Assembly (NCBI GenBank): GCA_016202795.1
Contig: JACQNY010000062.1
Location: forward strand, 1-8,602
Length of the DNA: 8,602 nucleotides
Source: Candidatus Aenigmatarchaeota archaeon
GTDB taxonomy: Archaea > Aenigmatarchaeota > Aenigmatarchaeia > JACPZZ01
Reading direction: 5' to 3'
Shown piece by piece: positions 1-6,173 of this stretch. Within the stretch, counting starts at the first letter, position 1. Each line of letters begins with the position of its first letter. The notes under the pieces are model-generated. The model was given only the letters and a program-made list of their open reading frames with translations. It was not told the origin of the DNA and did no database searches. The translations under genes and the position numbers were made by a program.

Positions 1-20
1 AAAGTATGAAAAAGTATGAA
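1..20. repeat. two tandem copies of a 10-bp unit
   Basis: The window opens with AAAGTATGAA twice in direct succession, followed by a looser GATGAAGATA. One of the three forward frames stays open from base 3 to a TAA at 33-35 and would end in Lys-Lys-Tyr-Glu-Asp-Glu-Asp-Ile. The repeat may therefore be only the acidic/basic tail of an upstream gene. With two copies at a window edge, chance is a fair explanation. Confidence 0.35.
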
Positions 21-24
21 GATG

Positions 25-37
25 AAGATATTTAAAT
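25..37 (+). promoter_or_regulatory. possible archaeal BRE/TATA promoter for the heptose operon
   Basis: TTTAAAT at 31-37 matches an archaeal TATA box and is preceded by purine-rich AAGATA (25-30), which could act as a BRE. Initiation about 25 bases downstream would fall near 58-62 and leave a short leader before the ATG at 78. A T6 run at 60-65 could instead terminate an upstream transcript. I see no bacterial -35/-10 pair with normal spacing: TTGAAC (41-46) and TATATT (51-56) are only 4 bases apart. The call rests on pattern matching alone. Confidence 0.35.
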
Positions 38-66
38 CATTTGAACGTATTATATTCTGTTTTTTC

Positions 67-74
67 GAAGTGAT
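67..74 (+). promoter_or_regulatory. Shine-Dalgarno site of the hddA-like gene
   Basis: GAAGTGAT differs by one base from GAGGTGAT, the complement of the 16S rRNA 3' end. It ends 3 bases before the ATG at 78. The spacing is short but acceptable, and it supports that ATG as the start. Confidence 0.45.
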
Positions 75-77
75 AAA

Positions 78-1103
78 ATGATAATAAGAAGTCGTTCGCC
101 TTTGCGAATATCCTTTGCCGGTGGCGGTACAGATATTCCGCCTTATTGCAACGAACGCGGAGGCGCTGTTGTTGCGGCAACTATAAACAAATACTCTTAT
201 GCAACTTTAGAGACTCGCCAAGATAAAGAGTTGCATATAGAATCTGTAGATTTTCTAAAAAGTTTGCATTTCAGGAACATAAATGAATTAGAGTACAACA
301 ATGAATTAGACGTACTCAAGGCTGTAATAAAACATCTAAATACATCGGGCCGTGGAGCTAACATCTGGATGAGGAGCGATGTTCCACCACGCTCTGGACT
401 AGGTGCATCTGCTGCTGCTTTTGCTGCCATGATTGGGCTATTCAATCATGTGCGTGCCGAAAGAAGTATGACTGATTACGAAATTGCAGAGCTCGCTTAT
501 AAGTTAGAAAGAGAAGAACTAAAGATCGGCGGTGGCTATCAGGACCAGTACGCAACAGTATTCGGTGGCATAAACTTTATTGAGTTTGGTAACGGCTGGG
601 TAAGAGTAAATCCGTTGAAAATAAGAAAAGATCATGTGCTAGAATTAGAAAAACACTTGGTTCTGGTTTATACGAGAGACAGACCAGTAGGTGGCGACAT
701 AATAGAAGCCGAGAAAAAGGGTTACAAGGAAAAGCAGGATGTCTCTGACGCGCTTGACAAAACAAAAGAATTGACACAAGAGATACGGTATGCGCTTCTT
801 CGCGGCGATTTTCTGAGATTTGGAGAACTTCTTCATGACGCATGGGAAGCGAAGAAAAAACATTCGTCTCTCGTGACGGACAAATACATCGATGACATTT
901 ATGATCTAGCCATTAAAAATGGCGCGCTTGGTGGAAAAATATCTGGCGCTGGTGCTGGAGGATTCATGTTCTTTTATTGCGAGCCTGACAAAGAACATAA
1001 AGTGATTGCAGCCCTTCAGGCGGCTGGAATAACACCCGTTTCATTTACTTTTGATTTCGAAGGTCTTCAGACATGGGAACCGAGTATAAGGAGTGTTTTC
1101 TAA
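78..1103 (+). CDS. hddA: D-glycero-D-manno-heptose 7-phosphate 1-kinase (GHMP family, HddA-like)
   Basis: This 341-residue cytoplasmic GHMP kinase is predicted to phosphorylate C1 of D-glycero-D-manno-heptose 7-phosphate, giving the 1,7-bisphosphate. All three family motifs are visible: PLRISFAGGGTDIPPY (residues 8-23), the phosphate-binding PPRSGLGASAA (103-113), and the C-terminal GGKISGAGAGG (285-295). The GGGYQDQYAT stretch (151-160) carries the probable catalytic Asp156. Opening with Arg-Ser-Pro-Leu-Arg-Ile-Ser-Phe-Ala-Gly-Gly-Gly-Thr-Asp is typical of HddA and the related fucokinase-like GHMP group, and length is normal. The downstream isomerase and phosphatase/nucleotidyltransferase genes make heptose the likely substrate. 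Its stop TAA overlaps the next start by one base (TAATG), so the pair is probably translationally coupled. Other sugar-1-kinases of the same subfamily are the main alternative. Confidence 0.9.
   Translation: MIIRSRSPLRISFAGGGTDIPPYCNERGGAVVAATINKYSYATLETRQDKELHIESVDFLKSLHFRNINELEYNNELDVLKAVIKHLNTSGRGANIWMRSDVPPRSGLGASAAAFAAMIGLFNHVRAERSMTDYEIAELAYKLEREELKIGGGYQDQYATVFGGINFIEFGNGWVRVNPLKIRKDHVLELEKHLVLVYTRDRPVGGDIIEAEKKGYKEKQDVSDALDKTKELTQEIRYALLRGDFLRFGELLHDAWEAKKKHSSLVTDKYIDDIYDLAIKNGALGGKISGAGAGGFMFFYCEPDKEHKVIAALQAAGITPVSFTFDFEGLQTWEPSIRSVF
1088..1095 (+). promoter_or_regulatory. Shine-Dalgarno site that sets the gmhA start
   Basis: AAGGAGTG lies 7 bases before the ATG at 1103, inside the end of the kinase gene. 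It favours this ATG over an in-frame ATG at 1073, which would add ten residues unlike the family N-terminus. Confidence 0.7.
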
Positions 1104-1681
1104 TGGGCTATTTGGAAGAAAAAATCAATCTGCACAAAGAAATGGTGGACAAATTAGATATCAGCTCAATCGCGGCAATTGCGGAAGTGATTATTAAATG
1201 CTATAAAAATGATGGCAAATTGATAATCTTCGGCAATGGCGGGTCTGCTGCAGACTCGATGCATTTTGCTGCGGAACTAGAAGGCCAGCTGTCTTCTATT
1301 GATAAGGGGCGGAAAGCATTAAGCGCCCTCACCCCGTTTAACATCTCTGCGCTTACCGCCATAAGCAACGATTATAACTATGACACGAGTTTTGAGCGTT
1401 TCGTAGATGCCAATGCCAAAAAAGGTGATGTTGTCATAGGCATAAGCACAAGCGGCAATTCAAAAAATGTAATAAATGCCATAAAAGCCGCAAAAAATTT
1501 GGGCGCGGTAACGGTTGGACTCACAGGCAATGAAGGCGGCTTGCTAAAAGGTTCTGTTGACATATTGCTTAATGTGCCGGTATCGAACGTATCGATAATA
1601 CAAGAAGGTCATATAATATCTTACCACAGGATATGTGCTCTTGTTATTAAGGAACTTTTTGGTTATGATGCCTTAAGGTGA
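1103..1681 (+). CDS. gmhA: phosphoheptose (sedoheptulose 7-phosphate) isomerase, SIS domain
   Basis: This enzyme converts sedoheptulose 7-phosphate to D-glycero-D-manno-heptose 7-phosphate, the first committed step of activated-heptose synthesis. From the ATG at 1103 it is 192 residues, the usual GmhA size, and is a single SIS domain. The phosphosugar-binding stretches are FGNGGSAADSMHFAAELEG (residues 43-61) and GISTSGNSKNV (113-123). Aligned by eye to E. coli GmhA, Glu58 matches catalytic Glu65, and Gln167 and His175 match Gln172 and His180 with the same eight-residue spacing, so the active site looks intact. GmhA forms tetramers in characterised cases. The gene overlaps hddA by one base. 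Its TGA stop (1679-1681) lies within the probable SD site of the next gene. Identification as GmhA rather than a generic SIS protein rests on both residues and neighbours. Confidence 0.93.
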   Translation: MGYLEEKINLHKEMVDKLDISSIAAIAEVIIKCYKNDGKLIIFGNGGSAADSMHFAAELEGQLSSIDKGRKALSALTPFNISALTAISNDYNYDTSFERFVDANAKKGDVVIGISTSGNSKNVINAIKAAKNLGAVTVGLTGNEGGLLKGSVDILLNVPVSNVSIIQEGHIISYHRICALVIKELFGYDALR

Positions 1682-1683
1682 TC
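1675..1683 (+). promoter_or_regulatory. Shine-Dalgarno site of the phosphatase/nucleotidyltransferase gene
   Basis: AAGGTGATC spans the gmhA stop codon and matches the GGTGATC core commonly seen in archaea. Depending on which part pairs, it sits 2-5 bases before a GTG at 1686 or 11-14 bases before an in-frame ATG at 1695. It therefore does not settle the start, which may be three residues shorter than annotated. Confidence 0.55.
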
Positions 1684-1685
1684 AA

Positions 1686-2975
1686 GTGATTTCTATGAAT
1701 CGTGCTGTTTTTCTGGACAGGGACGGGACCATAACCAAGTCTGACGGTTACTTTTACAGACATGAACAGGTCGACCCCATAGACAACCTTGCGGATTCAA
1801 TAAAAATTCTAAACAAAAATTTTCTGGTCATAATTATAACTAACCAGCCTGTTGTTGCCCGCGGCCTCTGCAGCGAAGACGATGTAAATAGAATACATGA
1901 TAAACTTGTCGGAGATTTGAAAAATGAAGGCGCAAAAATAGATGCGGTTTACTTCTGTCCGCACCATCCTGAGCAACACGAAGATGTTCCGGATCATGCA
2001 AAAAAATACCGTATTGAATGCAATTGCAGAAAACCGAAGACTGGTTTGGTGGAGAAAGCGGCTAAAGACTTCAGCATAGATTTATCTGGCAGTTTTTTCA
2101 TTGGAGACAGTACAAGAGACGTGCAGACAGCGAAAAATGCTGGCTGCGTTTCGATTTTAGTTAAAACAGGATTGGCAGGAAAGGATGGAAAATACCATGC
2201 AGATCCGGATTACATTTGTGACAACCTGCCTGATGCAGTCAATATGGTAGAAGAGCTGATAAACGTGAAAGTAGTAATTCTTGCAGGTGGAAAAGGTGAG
2301 CGCCTTCGGCCGCTGACGCTCGATACGCCAAAACCGTTGATAAAAATAGATGGCAAGCCTATACTTGAGCACCAGATACAGAACTTACGGAATTGTGGTA
2401 TAAATAAAATAGTTTTATGTACCAGTTATCTTTCTGAAAAGGTAAAAGAATATTTTGGCGATGGCGGCAACTTTGGGGTGAAAATTTATTACCCTAATGA
2501 ACCAGAACCACTGGGCAGCGGCGGCGCAGTGAAAAATGCATGGGGGTTTTTGGAAGACGCGAGTTATATTGTTATCATGAACGGCGATTCAATGATAGAT
2601 GAAAATTTCGGTTTCAGGCAACTCATAAAATTTCATAAAAATAAGGGCGCTTTTGCAACACTGCTTGTCAGGGAGACGGACCATCCTCTAGACAGCGATG
2701 TATTGGAAATGGGCGAAGACGGAAAGATAACAAGATTTATAGGCCGTGGTCAAGACGTGTGCAGGACAGCAAACTCAGGGATGGTAGTATCGACTATCGA
2801 ACTACTCAAGTATGTGCCTGACGGTAACTGTAGCATCGAGGATGTTCTGCTTAAATTAATAGGCAGCAAAGAACTTTACGGGTTCAAGATGCCGGAAAAT
2901 TGGTTCAAAAGAGATGTAGGAACTGTGGAAAGGCTGGCAGCTGTAAGAGAGCACTTTGAAAAGAGGTTTGTGTAA
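1686..2975 (+). CDS. gmhB-hddC: fused heptose-bisphosphate phosphatase (GmhB-like) and sugar-1-phosphate nucleotidyltransferase (HddC-like)
   Basis: Two enzymes lie in one 429-residue chain. Residues 1 to about 190 form a HAD phosphatase of the GmhB/HisB-N type: FLDRDGT with Asp11 and Asp13, Thr52-Asn53, Lys118 in CRKPKTG, and GDSTRD with Asp141 and Asp145. Cys91, His93, Cys112 and Cys114 would form the zinc site of GmhB. Residues 194-429 are a nucleotidyltransferase with ILAGGKGERLRPLT (198-211), the TPKPLI lysine region (214-219), NGDS with metal-binding Asp301, and KRDVGT (408-413). Predicted job: remove the C7 phosphate of heptose 1,7-bisphosphate, then transfer a nucleotide to the 1-phosphate. 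GDP is favoured because the hddA-type kinase belongs to the GDP-heptose route, but the nucleotide cannot be read from sequence with certainty. No stop or frame change separates the domains, so this looks like a true fusion. Confidence 0.9.
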   Translation: MISMNRAVFLDRDGTITKSDGYFYRHEQVDPIDNLADSIKILNKNFLVIIITNQPVVARGLCSEDDVNRIHDKLVGDLKNEGAKIDAVYFCPHHPEQHEDVPDHAKKYRIECNCRKPKTGLVEKAAKDFSIDLSGSFFIGDSTRDVQTAKNAGCVSILVKTGLAGKDGKYHADPDYICDNLPDAVNMVEELINVKVVILAGGKGERLRPLTLDTPKPLIKIDGKPILEHQIQNLRNCGINKIVLCTSYLSEKVKEYFGDGGNFGVKIYYPNEPEPLGSGGAVKNAWGFLEDASYIVIMNGDSMIDENFGFRQLIKFHKNKGAFATLLVRETDHPLDSDVLEMGEDGKITRFIGRGQDVCRTANSGMVVSTIELLKYVPDGNCSIEDVLLKLIGSKELYGFKMPENWFKRDVGTVERLAAVREHFEKRFV

Positions 2976-3904
2976 TGAAAATACTTGTGACAGGCGGGGC
3001 AGGTTTCATAGGAAGTAATCTAGTCGAGGCTTTAGTGGAAAAGGATCACGGTGTCGCAGTTCTAGACGATTTCTCTAAGGGCAGTATGGAAAATTTAGAT
3101 GCTGTAAAAAATGAAATTGAGGTGGTTAGTGGCGATATAAGAGACTTCCAGACTGTAAAAAAGGCTACAAAAGATATAGATATAGTATTTAATCAGGCAG
3201 CTGCCTCTTCCTCGCCGATGTTCCTTCAAGACCTGAGAAGTGCTGTTTCTGTGAATGTGGACGGATTCATAAACCTTCTAAATGCGTGCCGTATCAATGG
3301 TGTAAAGAAATTGATCTATGCGTCTACTTCGTCTATCTATGGCAACAACAAGCCGCCCCTTCAAGAGGACATGCAGGTATGGCCCGTTAATTTCTATTCG
3401 ACAACTAAGCTGCTCAATGAACATTTTGCTATGCTATTTGGCAGAGAATATGGACTAGAAACAATCGGATTCAGGTATATGAGTATCTATGGTCCGCATG
3501 AAAAATCCAAGGGGGTATTTGCCAATATGGCTTCACAATTCTTATGGGTAATGCAGCGCAATGAACAGCCTGTTGTGTATGGAAACGGTGCACAAACAAG
3601 AGAATTCACATATGTGGCTGACGTAGTTGATGCGAATTTGCTTGCTATGAACTCAAAGGAAAATCTTTCTGGCGAGGTTTTTAATGTGGGGACAGGAAAA
3701 TCCACATCGCTCAACGAGCTTGTTGCAATAATAAACACGCTACTTGGAAAAAATATAAAACCTGAATACGTTACGAATACCGCCAAAAATTATATACACA
3801 TGCAGCTATCCGACATATCAAAAATCAAAAAAGTGTTGGGTTATGAGCCAGAATATGATTTGGAACAAGGGTTGAAGAAAACCATAGAGCGTGGAGCTAT
3901 GTAG
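2975..3904 (+). CDS. NAD-dependent nucleotide-sugar epimerase/dehydratase (extended SDR)
   Basis: This 309-residue extended short-chain dehydrogenase probably acts on a nucleotide sugar. It has the Rossmann motif TGGAGFIGSNL with Gly7, Gly10 and Gly13, and Asp31 closing the second strand, which favours NAD over NADP. STSS lies at 117-120, the catalytic pair is Tyr141 and Lys145 (YSTTK), and REFTYVADVV (209-218) is typical of the substrate-binding half. The overall pattern is closest to UDP-glucose 4-epimerase-like proteins, but this group includes enzymes for many sugars. Its ATG overlaps the fusion gene's TAA by one base, and AAGAGG (2961-2966) gives an SD site 8 bases upstream. The coupling suggests the substrate may be the activated heptose made by the preceding genes, though a hexose is equally possible. 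Exact reaction unknown. Confidence 0.85.
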   Translation: MKILVTGGAGFIGSNLVEALVEKDHGVAVLDDFSKGSMENLDAVKNEIEVVSGDIRDFQTVKKATKDIDIVFNQAAASSSPMFLQDLRSAVSVNVDGFINLLNACRINGVKKLIYASTSSIYGNNKPPLQEDMQVWPVNFYSTTKLLNEHFAMLFGREYGLETIGFRYMSIYGPHEKSKGVFANMASQFLWVMQRNEQPVVYGNGAQTREFTYVADVVDANLLAMNSKENLSGEVFNVGTGKSTSLNELVAIINTLLGKNIKPEYVTNTAKNYIHMQLSDISKIKKVLGYEPEYDLEQGLKKTIERGAM

Positions 3905-3937
3905 GTTTGCATTTGAATGATTTATTAGGCAATAACT

Positions 3938-5110
3938 ATGGATGAATACGAAAAAATGCTTGACTGGTTATACAGCTTGAAGACGATCGGAATAATGCCA
4001 GGACTGGAGAACATCAGCCGTGCGATGGAAAAACTGGGCAATCCTCAGGATAGACTCATAATAATTCATGTTGCCGGGACGAATGGAAAAGGCTCGGTCT
4101 GCGCGATGCTTGAATCAATTCTCAGGCAATCAGGTTACAGCGTTGGCATGTTCACCAGCCCGCATCTCGTTGACTTCACCGAACGTTTCCAGGTCAACAG
4201 GTTACAAATCAGTAAGGCTGATGCTCACAGGCTTGTTAATAAAGTAAGGGGGACGGGCGTCGAATTGACTTTTTTCGAGCTGACGACAGCAGTAGCCTTT
4301 CTTTATTTCTGCGAGAAGAATGTTGATTATGCAATCTTTGAAGTCGGTATGGGAGGGAGACTGGACGCCACGAATGTTGTTCATCCAATCACGACTGTCA
4401 TAACAGGCATTTCTTTCGATCACATGAAATGGCTCGGCGATACTCTTGAGCAGATTGCCGCAGAGAAGGCTGGCATAGTGAAACAAGGGATTCCGCTCTT
4501 CACGACTTCGTGTGTGGCCTCCCTAAGCCCGGTTAAAAAAATCTGCGATGAAAGAAAAGCTCCGTTGATCATAGTAGATCAAAAAGAAAATACTAACATG
4601 AACGGAATTTATCAGAGAACGAATGCAGGGCTGGCAGCCTCGGTAGCTCGCTTTCTGAAGGTAAACGAAGGCGCAATCAAAAAAGGTTTGATGGACACGT
4701 ATTGGCCGGCCCGCTTGGAGTTCGTAGAGAAAAATGTGCTTCTTGACTGCGCGCATAATCTTGAAGGGATAGAAAACATGTCTGGGTTCGTCGGAACGCT
4801 CAAATACAGCAGGCTGATAACTATATTCGGCGTGATGAAGGACAAGGATTACGCCGGAATGGCCAAAAAGCTGCCTGATACAGACGTTCTGATACTCACG
4901 AAGCCGAAAGTAAACCGTTCGCTGGACCCTGTTGAGCTGGATATAAGAAATGCGAAAATAATTGAAGACGTCGGCGATGCGTATGGTTATGCAAAAAGCA
5001 TAGCCGGTCCGAATGACTTGATACTGGTATGCGGGTCGTGCTACCTCGCCGGAGAGCTGCTGGCGCGAAAAAACAGGATTCCGCTGCATCCTATAATGTT
5101 CATTCAGTAA
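3938..5110 (+). CDS. folC: FolC-type Mur ligase: dihydrofolate synthase / folylpolyglutamate synthase
   Basis: This 390-residue ATP-dependent amide ligase adds glutamate to dihydropteroate or to folates. It shows the family's signature series: P-loop GTNGKGS (47-53), TSPHL (73-77), EVGMGGRLDATN (135-146), the EKAGI region with Lys177 (176-180), WPARLE (256-261), LDCAHN with Asp270, His273 and Asn274 (269-274, usually DGAHN), and CGSCYLAGE (365-373). It is somewhat shorter than bacterial FolC (about 420-450 residues), mostly in the middle and C-terminal parts, but no motif is missing. It follows the epimerase after 33 bases, with only a weak AGG (3927-3929) as an SD site. Membership in the heptose operon is uncertain and a folate role there is not obvious. 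The distinctive TSPHL and EVGMGGRLDATN motifs make another Mur-type ligase less likely. Its stop overlaps the end of the convergent glycosyltransferase gene by 7 bases. Confidence 0.9.
   Translation: MDEYEKMLDWLYSLKTIGIMPGLENISRAMEKLGNPQDRLIIIHVAGTNGKGSVCAMLESILRQSGYSVGMFTSPHLVDFTERFQVNRLQISKADAHRLVNKVRGTGVELTFFELTTAVAFLYFCEKNVDYAIFEVGMGGRLDATNVVHPITTVITGISFDHMKWLGDTLEQIAAEKAGIVKQGIPLFTTSCVASLSPVKKICDERKAPLIIVDQKENTNMNGIYQRTNAGLAASVARFLKVNEGAIKKGLMDTYWPARLEFVEKNVLLDCAHNLEGIENMSGFVGTLKYSRLITIFGVMKDKDYAGMAKKLPDTDVLILTKPKVNRSLDPVELDIRNAKIIEDVGDAYGYAKSIAGPNDLILVCGSCYLAGELLARKNRIPLHPIMFIQ
5066..5075 (-). terminator. possible T-run terminator for the minus-strand genes
   Basis: Read on the minus strand, a T6 run (complement of A at 5068-5073) lies about 30 bases past the glycosyltransferase stop and inside folC. 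Archaeal polymerase can stop at such runs without a hairpin. No hairpin was seen. Weak evidence. Confidence 0.2.
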
Positions 5111-6172
5111 TCTGCACGCGCTTCCTCTATTATTTTTTTAATCTTTCCGGAGAATACTGCGGTGTCGAACTGTTCAGCCGACTTCCTGATCTTCTTGTGA
5201 TCCCATTTAGTCCTTTCCAGTTTCTCTATTGCCCTTGGAATGTCATCCTGGCTTGAGAAGAACACGCCGTTTCCGCTGTTGACCGTTTCAAGGAAGCCGC
5301 CTTCCTTTATCGCAGCTATAGGCTTGCCGCTTGCATGGCTCTCTATAGCTATCAGCCCAAGATCCTCGTCCACGTTCGCGGCAATCGTGGCCTTGCAAGT
5401 CCCGTATAGCTTCAGAAGTTTCTTGTCGTTGACGCTGCCAAGAAAAGTTATGTTCTTGCAGCCCGCGGCCAAGCGCTTCAGCCGCTGTTCGTCCGGTCCG
5501 TTGCCTGCTATGACAAGCTTCCTGTTTGGCATCTTCATGAACGCAGCTATTATCATATCTATCCGCTTCAGCGGGTCGAGCCGCGCCGCCGAAAGGTAGA
5601 AGTCGCCTTCCCTAATGAATTTGTACCTTTTCGTCTCGATGCCTGTGTAGACTACGATAGTTTTCCTTAGGAGATTTTTACCATAATATCTCATTACACG
5701 CCTTCTCACATTCTCCGAGTTTGCACAGATTACATCAAAATTTCTCATGTAAGCCTGGTCCTTAGGCAGCCAATGCTTGATGAATCTGCGGATGAGAAAT
5801 CGCTCAACAGGATTTGTTTTCTCTAAAAAATGCCTTCGAAGATCATATAGAATCCTCATCGGGGTATGCAAGTAAAGGGCATTGGGATGGCAGTTACTTG
5901 CGGCGGAAATGCACCACACCCCGGAAAATATGTAAGCATCGTATTTCGGGAAATCAAAGCTTCCGAATCTTTTCGCGATTTTCATGTTCCTGATTAGCTG
6001 GGGCCCGCGGATATCGAAGCTGTGGATACTGATTCCTTTTGTATCGAAAGTTTTCCCTTTGTCTATGAATCCAGTATAGACATCGGCTTTTAGGGCCCTG
6101 GCTAGGTTTATTATCAGGCGTTCTCCGCCGCCTCTTTTATCGAAAGTAGTCGTGCATTATTGCTATTTTCAC
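5104..6172 (-). CDS. GT4-family glycosyltransferase, frameshifted after codon 10
   Basis: This cytoplasmic glycosyltransferase is predicted to use a nucleotide sugar to extend a lipid-linked glycan. Starting at GTG 6172, the first ten codons read MKIAIMHDYF, a typical GT4 opening, then reach CGA and a TAA at 6139-6137. Skipping one base puts the next codon at 6141 and gives DKRGGGERLI and 335 further residues to the TGA at 5104, so the restored protein is 355 residues, a normal size. In restored numbering, donor-site residues are RLDPLKR (Arg197, Lys202), GNGPDE near 223-228, and the E/DxxGLxxxE helix around 269-277, followed by SGKP. The start is 1 base past the flippase stop with a strong SD site. 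Without frame correction, the first ATG in the long frame is 5985, which would lose the RGGGE acceptor-side loop. The cause may be an assembly error, a real mutation or +1 slippage. Confidence 0.85.
5133..5139 (+). terminator. possible T7 terminator after folC
   Basis: A run of seven T residues begins 22 bases after the folC stop, inside the 3' end of the opposing glycosyltransferase gene, where it also encodes part of Lys-Lys-Ile-Ile. The position suits intrinsic archaeal-style termination of the plus-strand operon. No stem-loop precedes it. Confidence 0.3.
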
Positions 6173-6173
6173 A

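Noticed and set aside
41..56. bacterial sigma-70 promoter TTGAAC...TATATT
   Set aside because: The elements are only 4 bases apart, far from the needed 16-18.
1073..1102. ATG at 1073 as the gmhA start
   Set aside because: The extra ten residues do not resemble GmhA, and a good SD site with 7-base spacing serves the ATG at 1103.
3905..3937. separate promoter for folC
   Set aside because: The 33-base gap holds only TTTATTA, 10 bases before the ATG and so too close for a TATA box, and I see no other signal.
4523..5089. 188-codon open frame on the minus strand
   Set aside because: It lies wholly antisense to folC, whose motifs cover the same bases. The translation has no recognisable family pattern.
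5104..5985. ATG at 5985 as the real start of the glycosyltransferase
   Set aside because: It would remove the conserved GT4 N-terminal region, which is readable just upstream in two frames, and it lacks a convincing SD site.
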